A stretch of 64,000 nucleotides of DNA, from assembly GCA_902475245.1 (NCBI GenBank), contig CABRYP010000005.1:6850-70849 (forward strand), given 5' to 3'. How positions within the stretch are numbered: position 1 is the stretch's first letter; every line of letters begins with the position of its first letter. The translations under genes and the position numbers were made by a program. Below the pieces are notes generated by a model. The model was not told the DNA's origin and made no database searches. It saw only the letters and a list, made by a program, of their open reading frames with translations. The DNA comes from an uncultured Collinsella sp. (lineage in GTDB: Bacteria > Actinomycetota > Coriobacteriia > Coriobacteriales > Coriobacteriaceae). Positions 51,654 through 60,321 of the stretch are shown one piece after another.

Positions 51654-53060
51654 CTAGTCTGTGGTGTCGTCATCTTCGGCGAGCTGGGGGAACACGGCGT
51701 TTTTGGGCATGGCGGCCTTCGTCAGCGAGGTGAGCTTTTTGCTCAGCGATGTATCCGTCTTGACCAGATCACTCAATGTCACGATTTTGTAGCCGTCGGC
51801 AATAAGCCCGTCGATAATCTGCGGCAGCGCCTCGAGCGTCTGCTCGGCGCATTCATCGTTATCGGTCAGCAACACAATGTTGCCCGGCGTCACCGAATCG
51901 AGCACCGTCGAGACCTGCTCGTCGGCACCGTTGAGCAGCCAGTCGCCCGAATCGATATTCCACGAGACCACGGCAGACACCAGGTCCATCGCATCAATCC
52001 AGTTTTGCTCGTCAAAGGCTGCGTAGGGAGCACGCAAAAGCATCGTCGACGTTCCGGTCGCGGACTTGATCGCCTCGGTGCCCTTCGAAACCTGTTCGCG
52101 CACCGTATCGCGATCCTTGCCCTTGAGCGATTCGTCGCTGTAACTGTTGGAGCCGACCTCGCAGCCGGCATCGACAATCGCCTTGGCCGTGGCGGGCGAG
52201 GCCTCGGCCGCATCGCCCGACAGGAAGAACGTCGCGGTGACGCCCTTTTCCTTGAGCACCTGCAAGATCTGCTTGGTCGCTCCGCTCGGGCCCTCATCAA
52301 ACGTCAGCGCCACGTACTTTTCGTTGCCCTTGGGCGCCACGCTCGCGCACTCGACCACGCAATCGGTGGCGGGCACGACCTCGCCGCGGTCCTGCGTCTT
52401 GCCCGACTGCTCGCCGACCCACACCTCGGAGCGACCCTGGATGCCCCACGTCTTAACGTACTCGATGGCACCCGTGCCCTCGACCTTGAGCTTGGGCTCG
52501 ATAACCGTCGCCTGGACCTCATGCTTCTCATACGTGTCGCGGCCGTCTTTGACCGTCACCTTCTCGCCGCCCGTAAGCTCGCGGCTTTTCCACTTGCCCT
52601 GTTTTATGCGCTTGCCGTCCACTTTTACCGACAGCTTTTCGCCGCCATGGCGAGTAAGCACGCTGTCGTCAACGGCCAGCAAGTCCCCGGCGTCGTAGGT
52701 ATCGGTCAGCTCCTGGTCGTCGATGAGATTTTGCAGCGTAGAGCCGACGCGCACCGCAGTCTCCTGGCCGTTGAGGACGACATCCACGCTGCGGTTGACG
52801 TAGCCCACGACAGCAGCGATGAACAGCACGAGCGCGCAACCCACGGCGATGAGCGCATAGGGCAGGCGAGACGGACGGCGGGGCGTGCGGCCGTTGCCGA
52901 TGCGAGCGCTGCGGTCGCTAAAGCCGCGGCTATGGTTGAGATACATCGCGCCGGGCTTACGGTGACGCTTGCGCTGACCGCTGGGCAGCTGCCCCAGGTC
53001 GCGGCGCGCCGTCGGACGCGCACCCGAGCGCCCGTTTAAGTTAGATCCGTTTTGGCGCAT
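51654..53060 (-). CDS. Polysaccharide deacetylase-like (NodB) membrane protein with degraded active site
   Basis: 468 residues. A basic cytosolic tail (1-66) precedes one membrane helix (67-90). Residues 92-155 resemble DUF348/ubiquitin-like wall domains (VDVVLNGQETAVRVGSTLQN). The NodB fold starts near 245. Motif 1 is TFDEGP (253-258) in place of TFDDGP. Motif 2, normally HTxSH, is NSYSD (305-309), so both metal His are gone. Motif 3 RAPY (343-346) is partly kept. Motif 5 HD is TD (399-400), losing the catalytic His. It is probably a non-catalytic sugar-binding or structural protein at the wall. Strong ribosome site GGGGGAGGG. Confidence 0.88.
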   Translation of the reverse strand: MRQNGSNLNGRSGARPTARRDLGQLPSGQRKRHRKPGAMYLNHSRGFSDRSARIGNGRTPRRPSRLPYALIAVGCALVLFIAAVVGYVNRSVDVVLNGQETAVRVGSTLQNLIDDQELTDTYDAGDLLAVDDSVLTRHGGEKLSVKVDGKRIKQGKWKSRELTGGEKVTVKDGRDTYEKHEVQATVIEPKLKVEGTGAIEYVKTWGIQGRSEVWVGEQSGKTQDRGEVVPATDCVVECASVAPKGNEKYVALTFDEGPSGATKQILQVLKEKGVTATFFLSGDAAEASPATAKAIVDAGCEVGSNSYSDESLKGKDRDTVREQVSKGTEAIKSATGTSTMLLRAPYAAFDEQNWIDAMDLVSAVVSWNIDSGDWLLNGADEQVSTVLDSVTPGNIVLLTDNDECAEQTLEALPQIIDGLIADGYKIVTLSDLVKTDTSLSKKLTSLTKAAMPKNAVFPQLAEDDDTTD

Positions 53061-53132
53061 GTGCCCTCCCCCATAAACGCAGCAAGCCGGAGCAACAGGT
53101 CTCCGGCTTGCCTCCTATCATTTGGAACGTCG

Positions 53133-53888
53133 CTATTTGCTAGCTTTCGACGAGCCCCCGCTCGCCTTTTGGTATTCGTCCTTAAAGGCCTTGAACATAC
53201 CGCGCGTCTTGCCGAGCTGCTTGCCCAGCGCGCGACTGCCCTTGTCCACGGCGACCGAACCCTTGTCATCGAGCACCTTGGCGCCTTTCTTGACCTTATC
53301 GCCCACCACGACGCTTGCCTCGGCAGCCTTTGCGGCGGCGCCGCCCGAATACCCGAGCGACTTAACCTCGTCCGAAACGATCATCGCTCCGTCCGCATAG
53401 CCGCGCAGCATCGTCGGCGGCATCTGCGTGTCGCCCACCAGCACACTCGAAGCAGTGCCGGCGGTCACGTAGAACGTCTGCACGACGCCCGAACGCGGCT
53501 TGAACTCCACATCCGAGCAATAGCCCACGACATCGCCCGACTCCGTTCGCACGTCCATGCCAACCCAGATAATGCAATCGTCCAGGTTGATGTCGAGGCG
53601 CTTGGCCGCAGCGGTATCGTAGGTGCCCTTGACGTCGTCAACTGCGATGGCACCCTCGTAGACGCCAATGGCATCGAGCGCCACAAATCGGTCGGGGCGC
53701 TCGATCATACCCGCGATATCGGACTGGCGAACCATAAAGCCCACCACGCGCGTACCGCCCGGGGTAAAGACCGGAAAGTGAATCTTGCCGAGCTTTTTAG
53801 GACTGCGCGGCGTGCCGTCTTTTTTGGTGCGCTTATCCTCGGTAGGCTTGCGATAGATCTTAGCGCCGACAAAATCCCCGGCGCGCAT
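53133..53888 (-). CDS. PRC-barrel domain protein
   Basis: 251 residues, soluble, no signal peptide. Two PRC-barrel-like halves: GKIHFPVFTPGGTRVVGFMV near 35-55 and DVRTESGDVVGYCSDVEFKPRSG near 110-130. A Gly/Ala and Lys-rich helical tail (KVKKGAKVLDDKGSVAVDKGS; KASGGSSKASK) follows. The ATG overlaps the stop of the YtxH gene by one base (TAATG). PRC-barrel modules bind proteins or RNA and often sit in envelope or ribosome-linked contexts. Function here unknown. Confidence 0.82.
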   Translation of the reverse strand: MRAGDFVGAKIYRKPTEDKRTKKDGTPRSPKKLGKIHFPVFTPGGTRVVGFMVRQSDIAGMIERPDRFVALDAIGVYEGAIAVDDVKGTYDTAAAKRLDINLDDCIIWVGMDVRTESGDVVGYCSDVEFKPRSGVVQTFYVTAGTASSVLVGDTQMPPTMLRGYADGAMIVSDEVKSLGYSGGAAAKAAEASVVVGDKVKKGAKVLDDKGSVAVDKGSRALGKQLGKTRGMFKAFKDEYQKASGGSSKASK

Positions 53889-54283
53889 TATGCCTCGGTC
53901 GAAGGCTCCGCGGCCTCGGCGTCGGCCTCGACGGCGTTCTCGACCACGACATCGGCGGCGGGCGTCACGTTGCCGCCCGAGATGGCGTCGTTGAGCTGCT
54001 CTCGCAGCTGGTCCATGCGCTCGCGGGCAAGGTCGACCTTGGCACGCAGGTCATCGGTCTTGGCGTCGACCATCGGGCCAAAATCGTTGACCGCAGCGCG
54101 GGCCTCCTCGGCACCGTGCTCGTAGGTGTCGCGCATGTTATCCCAGGCGTCGTTGGCGATATCGGCAGCCATGGCGCGGGTCTCGGCGCCCGAGCGCGGA
54201 GCCAGGGCAACGCCGATGATGGCGCCGGCGGCGGCACCGAAGAGCGCACCCGAGATAAAGTTGAAAGTCTTACCCATGTTCAT
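53888..54283 (-). CDS. YtxH domain-containing protein
   Basis: 131 residues. The N-terminal hydrophobic glycine-rich helix FNFISGALFGAAAGAIIGVALAPRSG ends with the YtxH APxSG hallmark. An amphipathic helix (AETRAMAADIANDAWDNM...LREQLNDAISGG) and an acidic tail follow. Membrane-anchored, with the tail in the cytosol. ATG at 54283 is used; ATG at 54277 (MGKTFNF) is equally possible with the same AGGAGAGG. Coupled to the PRC-barrel gene. Members of this family are stress- or envelope-linked, but the function is not known. Confidence 0.85.
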   Translation of the reverse strand: MNMGKTFNFISGALFGAAAGAIIGVALAPRSGAETRAMAADIANDAWDNMRDTYEHGAEEARAAVNDFGPMVDAKTDDLRAKVDLARERMDQLREQLNDAISGGNVTPAADVVVENAVEADAEAAEPSTEA

Positions 54284-54413
54284 TCCTCTCCTGCGGGCAC
54301 CTCGGCGCCCACCGTTTGAATGCTGTCCATTATACCCGCAGCACAGCGCTTGCCGTCTTGCTCATCTGCGTACGGTAAAGGCGCAGGTACATGATGGTGA
54401 TAAGCGGGTGAGC

Positions 54414-55259
54414 CTACTCCTGCGGCATGGCAGGCATGGCCACTGTAGCGCCCGGGTCCTCGCCGGCGCCGTCAACGAGCGGCAGCGCTCCCTCGCGCGC
54501 GGGGGCCACCGGAGCCGTCGCCGCGCCACCGTAGACGGCAGCGGGGGCCTCGTGGCTCTCGGCGGTCGCGCCCTCGGTATCGATTACCTCCTGCGGCTCG
54601 TCGTCAAAGCTCGGGACGCCCCGGGGCTCCGCGGGCTCGGGCTCGACGGTCTCCTCGGCAGGGGCCTCGTCGACAGGCTCGGCGGCAGGCTCGGCAGGCG
54701 CCTCGCCCTCGGTCGCACCCCCGGCCTCACCCTCGGCGTTCGCGGCGGCGACGGCCTCGTGCGGATCTTTACCCTCGGCCTCGGCGCGCATGCCCAGCAC
54801 CAGGTTGCGCAAACCCGCAACCGTACCGTCCACATCGGGAGCGGGCTGGTCGGCATGCAGATAGGCCCAATCCATCATAAAGGTCGCCGAAGACAGCGCG
54901 CCGATGGCCAGGGCGTCGTCGGGACACGAAAGCTCGACCTCAAAGACGCGCTCATCGTGCTCGCTTACGCGGGTGCGGCCGCACGAAATGCTGCCAGCGA
55001 GACCGGTCTCGTTCATGAGCTCGACCGTCACGTGCTCCAGCAGATGGCAAAGCTCGGTCTGGCCCATGCAGTCCTGGAACTCGCGACCGGAATCGCCCAG
55101 GCACAGGTGCTTGGCAATTGCGGGTACCAGGTAGTACACGCGCGCCGTGGCCTCGATGTCCTCCGAGGTCATGAGCGGCATGCCGGGGTTCACCAGCACG
55201 TGCGCGCAGATCTTGTCCTCGCTGACGGTGACCTTAAGGATGTTGAACAGGCCTGCCAT
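54414..55259 (-). CDS. Unknown protein with cyanophycin-synthetase-N-like HLLEH motif and acidic tail
   Basis: 281 residues. Residues 1-145 are a folded domain: LFNILKVTVSEDKICAHVLV, ELCHLLEHVTVELMNETGLAG and FEVELSCPDDALAIGALSSA. The HLLEHVxxEL stretch resembles the N-terminal domain of cyanophycin synthetases, though no Mur-ligase or ATP-grasp part follows. Residues 150-281 are a low-complexity tail rich in Ala, Glu and Pro. No signal peptide or membrane helix. GGGGAGAG precedes the ATG. Follows the CNNM gene by 24 bases, so is likely co-transcribed with it. I do not assign a function. Confidence 0.75.
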   Translation of the reverse strand: MAGLFNILKVTVSEDKICAHVLVNPGMPLMTSEDIEATARVYYLVPAIAKHLCLGDSGREFQDCMGQTELCHLLEHVTVELMNETGLAGSISCGRTRVSEHDERVFEVELSCPDDALAIGALSSATFMMDWAYLHADQPAPDVDGTVAGLRNLVLGMRAEAEGKDPHEAVAAANAEGEAGGATEGEAPAEPAAEPVDEAPAEETVEPEPAEPRGVPSFDDEPQEVIDTEGATAESHEAPAAVYGGAATAPVAPAREGALPLVDGAGEDPGATVAMPAMPQE

Positions 55260-55283
55260 AACTCTCCCCTACTCTTCCTTACC

Positions 55284-56657
55284 CTACTCGTCGCCGTCGT
55301 GCGGGTCCGCAGAGCCCGCACCAGACGCCGTCGGCTCGTCTGCCGAGGGCTCGGAATCCTTCTTATCGGTTTCGGCCGGAGCAATCACGCGAATGAGCGA
55401 GATGCGCTGGCCACGCATCGACTGCACCTTAAACTTGTACCCCGCAACCTCAAACACCTCTCCGATGTCGGGCACCGAGTCGCAAAGCTCCAAAATCCAG
55501 CCGGCGATGGTCTCATAATCATCGCTTTCCTCGAGCGGCCAACCAAGCTCAATCGCGTCATCGCACGAAAAACGCCCATCGACGAGCCACTCGCGGCGCG
55601 AAAGGCGCGTGAGGTACTTGTTGTCGGGGTCGAACTCGTCCTCGATCTCGCCCACGATCTCCTCGACGATGTCCTCGATGGTGATGATGCCGGCCGTGCC
55701 ACCGTACTCGTCCACGACCACTACGATCTGGTCGTGCGAGGTCTGCATCTCGGACAGCAGCGGCAGGATGTCCTTGGTGTCGGGCACAAAGGTGGCGTCG
55801 CGCAAATAGCCGGCGATGGGCTGGTCGCCCTTGCCGTCGAGCGCGGGCTGAATCAGGTCCTTAATGTGCGCGATGCCCGCGACGTTGTCGGGATCCTCAT
55901 GATAGACGGGGATGCGACTAAAGCCGGTCTGGCGCATGGTGGACAGCACGTCGGCGACCGTCTCGTCGTCCTCGCACATGGTGGTGTCCACGCGCGGCAC
56001 CATGACCTCGCGAGCCACGGTGTCGCCCAGGTCAAAGATCTCGTGAATCATGCGCTTTTCCTCGTCGAGCAGGTCGTCCTGCTCCGAGACCATGTACTTG
56101 ATCTCTTCTTCCGAGACGTTCTGGCGGTCGTCGGCGCTCTTGATGCGCAGGATGCGGGCTAGGCCATCGGAGCAAGCGCCAGTCAGCCACACGAGCGGGC
56201 GGGCGATCTTTTGGAACACGGAAAGCGGGCCCACGACCTGCTTGGATACGCCTTCGGCATTGGCCAGGCCGATACGCTTGGGGACGAGCTCGCCAATCAC
56301 GATGGACACGAAGGCGACCGCGACGGTGATGATGACCGGCGCCAGGCCGCGCGCGATGGCGGAGAGCGGCGCGATGCCAAAGCTCATGAGCCACGTGGCA
56401 AGCGGGTCGGACAGGCTCGTCGAGGCGACGGCGGACGAGGCGAAGCCCACGAGCGTGATGGCGACCTGAATGGTGGCCAACAGCTGATCGGAGTCGGCGG
56501 CGAGCTGGACGGCGCGCTCGGCGCGCTTATCGCCCTCCTCGGCATCGTGCTCCAACACGGCGCGCTTGGCCGTGGTGAGAGCCATCTCAGACATAGAGAA
56601 GTAGCCGTTGATAAGCGTCAGGACGAGCGTGGTGATAAGGGAGATGGTTATGTCCAT
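55284..56657 (-). CDS. CNNM/CorC (HlyC/TlyC) family transporter-like protein
   Basis: 457 residues. The DUF21/CNNM membrane domain (1-165) has LINGYFSMSEMALTTAKR and PLSVFQKIARPLVWLTG. A paired CBS module (REVMVPRVDTTMCEDDETV; FVPDTKDILPLLSEMQ) and the CorC_HlyC domain (YGGTAGIITIEDIVEEIVGEIEDE, shown within the family motif) follow, then a charged tail. Bacterial CNNM/CorC proteins are linked to Mg2+ (and sometimes Na+) export. Older annotations call them hemolysins; that label should not be used here. No clear ribosome site before the ATG at 56655-56657. Confidence 0.93.
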   Translation of the reverse strand: MDITISLITTLVLTLINGYFSMSEMALTTAKRAVLEHDAEEGDKRAERAVQLAADSDQLLATIQVAITLVGFASSAVASTSLSDPLATWLMSFGIAPLSAIARGLAPVIITVAVAFVSIVIGELVPKRIGLANAEGVSKQVVGPLSVFQKIARPLVWLTGACSDGLARILRIKSADDRQNVSEEEIKYMVSEQDDLLDEEKRMIHEIFDLGDTVAREVMVPRVDTTMCEDDETVADVLSTMRQTGFSRIPVYHEDPDNVAGIAHIKDLIQPALDGKGDQPIAGYLRDATFVPDTKDILPLLSEMQTSHDQIVVVVDEYGGTAGIITIEDIVEEIVGEIEDEFDPDNKYLTRLSRREWLVDGRFSCDDAIELGWPLEESDDYETIAGWILELCDSVPDIGEVFEVAGYKFKVQSMRGQRISLIRVIAPAETDKKDSEPSADEPTASGAGSADPHDGDE

Positions 56658-56767
56658 CGGGAGTTTCTCGAACCTCCAAGATTCGGGACGTCAGGGTAAA
56701 ACGTTGATGACGGATACGGCAATTGCACCGGCGCCCAAACGAGGACGCGGGCGCGCAGGCGTGGTCG

Positions 56768-57451
56768 CTAGATTACGAAGAGAATCACCGCCATGAACTG
56801 GAAGATGCTGCCGGCGAGCACCCACAAGTGAAACACGCTGTGCAGATAGCGCACGTTTTTGGCGATATAGAACGGCACGCCCACGGTGTAGCACACGCCG
56901 CCGACGGCGAGCAGGGCAAGCGCCACGGGGTTGAGCAGCGACACGAGCTCGGGCAGCTTAAAGACGACGAGCCAGCCCATCAGCAGATAGACCAGGCCAC
57001 TTACCCAGTGCGGTTGACGCTCGCGCAGAAAGCACTCGAGGGCGATGCCGATAATGGCGATGGCCCATACGGCAAAGAACAGAATAGGGCCGCCGTCGTT
57101 TGCGAGCGTGACGAGGCAAAACGGCGTATAGCTACCGGCTATGAGCAGGTAGATGCAGCTGTGGTCGATGATGCGAAACACGCGCTTGGCGCCCGCGGGC
57201 TGAATCGCGTGATAGAGCGTGGAGGCGAGGTATTCGAGGATAATGCTGACACCATAGACAATCGCCGCGGCCATGTGGGCCGGGCCCCCGCCACGCAGGG
57301 CAGCGAATACGATCAGGAGCACCAGGCCCGCGATACCCAGCAGACAGCCGACACCATGGGTGACGGAGTTCATGATCTCCTCGCCCACCGTGTAGTGTGG
57401 AACGGCCGCGGTCTTGGGTCGCGGCTTAGAACTGTCGCTCGAATCGGACAT
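56768..57451 (-). CDS. Hemolysin III / PAQR-family membrane protein
   Basis: 227 residues, seven helices. Family metal-binding His and motifs are visible: EEIMNSVTHGVGCLLG, LASTLYHAI, FRIIDHSCIYLLIAGSYTPF and LHSVFHLWVLAGSIFQF. These match YqfA/hemolysin III of the adiponectin-receptor (PAQR) superfamily. Function in bacteria is poorly known, with links to membrane-lipid state. ATG at 57451 was chosen; GGAGG lies 12 bases upstream, and TTG at 57469 is an alternative. Not clearly co-transcribed with the CNNM gene, 110 bases away. Confidence 0.92.
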   Translation of the reverse strand: MSDSSDSSKPRPKTAAVPHYTVGEEIMNSVTHGVGCLLGIAGLVLLIVFAALRGGGPAHMAAAIVYGVSIILEYLASTLYHAIQPAGAKRVFRIIDHSCIYLLIAGSYTPFCLVTLANDGGPILFFAVWAIAIIGIALECFLRERQPHWVSGLVYLLMGWLVVFKLPELVSLLNPVALALLAVGGVCYTVGVPFYIAKNVRYLHSVFHLWVLAGSIFQFMAVILFVI

Positions 57452-57558
57452 GCCGGTTACATCCTCCAACGTAAATAGTTCTCAACACTATATCAAAGCG
57501 TCTGGGTACGTGCGAAATTTGCACCATGTGTGCCCCTTTGTTTACCCATTCTTTGCTT

Positions 57559-57617
57559 GTTGACGCATCAACGGCGAACGTCCATAATGCGCTTCGTTTA
57601 ATTGTTGACGCATTAAC
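57559..57617. promoter_or_regulatory. Pair of near-identical palindromic operator-like sites
   Basis: GTTGACGCATCAAC (57559-57572) and GTTGACGCATTAAC (57604-57617) start 45 bases apart, about four helical turns. Each is an inverted repeat GTTGA-N4-TCAAC (second with one change). They flank the expected promoter of the hydrolase gene, the second ending 21 bases before its ATG. A dimeric repressor of MarR or TetR type would fit. Confidence 0.6.
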
Positions 57618-57637
57618 ATCTTAGAGGAGAACGCTGC

Positions 57638-58603
57638 ATGACTCAAAGCGCACACCCCCATCAAAAGCTTAAGATAGCCGTCGTTGTTGCGCTGGCGCTC
57701 GTTGTCACGTTGCTCGGATTTGCCGGCAACTTTTTGTTTGACTTTGCCCTGAACCCCCAAGCGCCGTACACCATGAAGATGATGCAGGATGGCAAGAACG
57801 ACAAAGAAGGTGAGCAGCCGGATGCCGAGGGAACCGAGGCGCGGGCATGGTTTAAAGAGAACCGCGAGAGCAGCAGCCTCACCGCAGATGACGGGACCGA
57901 GCTTGCCGCTTGGTATTTTGCCGCCCCGGAGAGCACGCACGATTACGCTATCTGCCTGCACGGATACACCGACGAGCCCATCGGCATGGCCCGATACGTC
58001 AAGCGCTTCCACGACCGCGGCATGAACGTGCTCGCGCCCGCCGCGCGTGCCCACGAGCGCTCCGGCGGCGACTATATCGGCATGAGCTGGCCCGAGCGAC
58101 TCGACGTCGTCGCATGGATCGGGCGAATCGTTCAGGCCGACCCCGAGGCGCGCATCCTGATCTTTGGCGAATCGATGGGCGCGGCGACGGCCATGAACGT
58201 CGCGGGGGAATCTCTGCCTGCAAACGTAAAATGCATTATCGAGGACTGTGGTTATACGAGTGTTTGGGACGAGTTTTCTTTGCAGCTCAAGGACGTGTTC
58301 GGCCTGCCCAGCTTCCCCTTGCTCGATGTGGCGAACCTGGTGTGCAGGGTGCGCGCGGGCTACGACTTTCATAAGGCAAGCAGCGTGGAGCAGCTTAAAC
58401 ACGCGACGGTTCCCATGCTCTTTATCCATGGCGACCAGGACACCTTTGTGCCGTACAGCATGCTCGAGCAAAACTACGACGCGTGCGCCAGCAAGGTCAA
58501 GCAAAAGCTCACCATCCATGGCGCCACCCACGCCAAGAGTGCGCAAGTTGACCCCGAGCTCTACTGGAATACGGTCGACGACTTCCTCGAAAAGAATTTT
58601 TAG
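57638..58603 (+). CDS. Membrane-anchored alpha/beta hydrolase
   Basis: 321 residues. One N-terminal helix (12-35) anchors it with the catalytic domain outside. The alpha/beta-hydrolase fold shows the oxyanion strand YAICLHGYTDEP, the nucleophile elbow IFGESMGAAT (Ser), the acid strand MLFIHGDQDTFVP (Asp) and the catalytic His in IHGATHAKS. This is the S33/YqkD-like group. Substrate unknown; lipid or wall-associated esters are possible. AGAGGAGA precedes the ATG. Two operator-like palindromes lie upstream. Confidence 0.9.
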   Translation: MTQSAHPHQKLKIAVVVALALVVTLLGFAGNFLFDFALNPQAPYTMKMMQDGKNDKEGEQPDAEGTEARAWFKENRESSSLTADDGTELAAWYFAAPESTHDYAICLHGYTDEPIGMARYVKRFHDRGMNVLAPAARAHERSGGDYIGMSWPERLDVVAWIGRIVQADPEARILIFGESMGAATAMNVAGESLPANVKCIIEDCGYTSVWDEFSLQLKDVFGLPSFPLLDVANLVCRVRAGYDFHKASSVEQLKHATVPMLFIHGDQDTFVPYSMLEQNYDACASKVKQKLTIHGATHAKSAQVDPELYWNTVDDFLEKNF

Positions 58604-58644
58604 GCAAAAAGCAACGTCCGGGGCTTTATCTGACCCCCTATTTT

Positions 58645-58768
58645 CGGAAGTATGCGGCAAAATCTGGAACTGCCGACCAGACCGCAGTTTTATCAACAAT
58701 TTATCAGGGATTTTGTTGCCAAAAAACGTCGTGTGCTCGGCGGTCTCGAAATTTGCCGCATACTTCCG
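58645..58768. repeat. Inverted repeat with 17-bp perfect arms
   Basis: CGGAAGTATGCGGCAAA (58645-58661) and TTTGCCGCATACTTCCG (58752-58768) are exact reverse complements around a 90-base loop. The loop has no ORF. Possibly the footprint of a small non-autonomous element. Confidence 0.75.
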
Positions 58769-58769
58769 G

Positions 58770-58808
58770 AAAACCGCCCGCGAGCGCTGTGCTCGCGGGC
58801 GGTTTTTG
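58770..58808. terminator. Bidirectional terminator between hydrolase and DUF362 gene
   Basis: AAAACCGCCCGCGAG (58770-58784) pairs with CTCGCGGGCGGTTTTT (58792-58807). A- and T-runs on both sides serve the convergent genes. Confidence 0.9.
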
Positions 58809-58854
58809 CTTGAATTACGCCACGAATGCGCTTGTTTTGTCCAATAGCTAGGCG

Positions 58855-60060
58855 CTATTGGACCTCGATGAGCTCATACTCGCTCGTGCCCAGGCCGATC
58901 TTCTCGGCGTGTACGATGCAGGAGCGCCAATCGGTGTCGGGATGCGTAATGCAGAAGGGATCCTTGGCCTGCTCGCCCTCCAGATGCTCGTGGTTATGCT
59001 CCATCTTGGCGGCGCTGTCGGTGAGCTCGGTGTTGGGCAGCGGCTCGGATGCCATGACGGCATCGGCGCAGGCCTGGTCGATGGCGACCGGGTCGAAGCT
59101 CGCGAACATGCCGATGTCGTTGACGATAGGCGTGTCGTTTTCGGGATGGCAATCGCAGTTGGGGCTGATATCCATGGCGAGCGAAATATGGAAGCTCGGG
59201 CGGTCCTGAACAATGGCCTTCGTGTACTCAGCAATCTTGTAGTTGAGTACGTCGGCCGCGGCATCATAGTCGGGCTTGATGCAGTCCTGGTTGCACGCCG
59301 CAATGCAGCGTCCGCAGCCCACGCAGCGATCGTGGTCGATGGCAGCCACGTGAACCGTGCGGGTGTTGCCGTTGGCAAGCTCGCGCTCACGCGTACCGTC
59401 AAACGTGATGGCGCCGTGCGCGCAAATCTTCTCGCAGGCACGGCAACCTACGCAGTTGGTGGTATCGACGCTCGGCTTGCCGGCGGCATGCTGCTCCATC
59501 TTGCCGGCACGGCTGCCGCCACCCATACCCAGGTTCTTCATGGCGCCGCCAAAGCCGGCTTGCTCATGGCCCTTAAAGTGGGTGAGGCTAATCACGATGT
59601 CGGCATCCATGAGTGCCTGGCCGATCTTTGCCTCGCGCACGTACTCACCGCCCTCGACCGGAACGAGTGCCTCGTCGGTACCCTTGAGGCCGTCGGCGAT
59701 GATGATCTGGCAACCCGTGGCATACGGGGTAAAGCCGTTCTGATAGGCGGTATCGATGTGCTCGAGCGCGTTTTTGCGGCTACCGACGTAGAGCGTGTTG
59801 CAGTCGGTGAGGAAGGGCTTGCCGCCCAGCTCCTTCACGACATCCGCGACGGCGCGGGCGTAGTTGGGGCGCAAAAAGCTCAGGTTGCCCAGCTCGCCAA
59901 AGTGCATCTTGATGGCGACGAACTTGTTCTCAAAGTCGATCTGCTCGATACCGGCGTGACGGATGAGGCGCTTGAGCTTGTCGAGCTGGCTCTCGCGAGC
60001 ATGCGTGCGCAGGTTGGTGAAGTACACCTTGGCGGGTGCTGCGGGTGCAGTTGCAGTCAT
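58855..60060 (-). CDS. DUF362 domain protein with 4Fe-4S ferredoxin domain
   Basis: 401 residues, cytosolic. The DUF362 part has FVAIKMHFGELGNLSFLRPN, TDCNTLYVGSRKNA and HFKGHEQAGFGGAMKNLGMG. Residues 200-260 form a two-cluster ferredoxin: CVGCRACEKICAHGA and CVGCGRCIAACNQDC. The C-terminal portion returns to DUF362 (DISPNCDCHPENDTPIVND; FDPVAIDQACADAV). A redox or metal-related function is likely but undefined. GAGGGGA lies upstream of the ATG. Monocistronic as far as seen. Confidence 0.9.
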   Translation of the reverse strand: MTATAPAAPAKVYFTNLRTHARESQLDKLKRLIRHAGIEQIDFENKFVAIKMHFGELGNLSFLRPNYARAVADVVKELGGKPFLTDCNTLYVGSRKNALEHIDTAYQNGFTPYATGCQIIIADGLKGTDEALVPVEGGEYVREAKIGQALMDADIVISLTHFKGHEQAGFGGAMKNLGMGGGSRAGKMEQHAAGKPSVDTTNCVGCRACEKICAHGAITFDGTRERELANGNTRTVHVAAIDHDRCVGCGRCIAACNQDCIKPDYDAAADVLNYKIAEYTKAIVQDRPSFHISLAMDISPNCDCHPENDTPIVNDIGMFASFDPVAIDQACADAVMASEPLPNTELTDSAAKMEHNHEHLEGEQAKDPFCITHPDTDWRSCIVHAEKIGLGTSEYELIEVQ

Positions 60061-60156
60061 AGATATATCCCCTCGGTCTATATGGCGTTACAGACATAGA
60101 GGATGGTACCCGTTAAAGTAGGGTCGAAGTCAAGCGCAACACCGAGTCGTTAGGCA

Positions 60157-60310
60157 CTCATTGGGGACAGACTTAAATGACTGAAACCACTCATTGGGGA
60201 CAGACTTAAATGAGTACCGCCAGGGACAGTCCCCGCCAGCCCGGCCAGCGAGCCGGCGAATCGGCAAAGACCGTCCCCGATGACTAGTCGTTTAAGAACG
60301 TCCCCAACGA
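60157..60310. repeat. Dispersed repeat, family F copy 1 (left of ABC exporter)
   Basis: Contains CTCATTGGGGACAGACTTAA twice, then GCCAGGGACAGTCCC, CCAGCCCGGCC, GAGCCGGCGAATCGGCAAAGA and GTCCCCGATGACTAG. The same chain recurs in the same direction at 63783-63925. Fragments (GGGGACGTTCTTA, GACTAGTC) also lie at 26797-26823 and 51630-51655. Looks like REP-type or decayed mobile DNA; no transposase gene. Confidence 0.75.
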
Positions 60311-60321
60311 CTAATAAGGGG

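Noticed and set aside
55284..57451. Hemolysin toxins, from the old names of the two families
   Set aside because: CNNM/CorC and PAQR proteins carry historic hemolysin labels; the sequences show membrane transport-like and receptor-like folds, not toxins.
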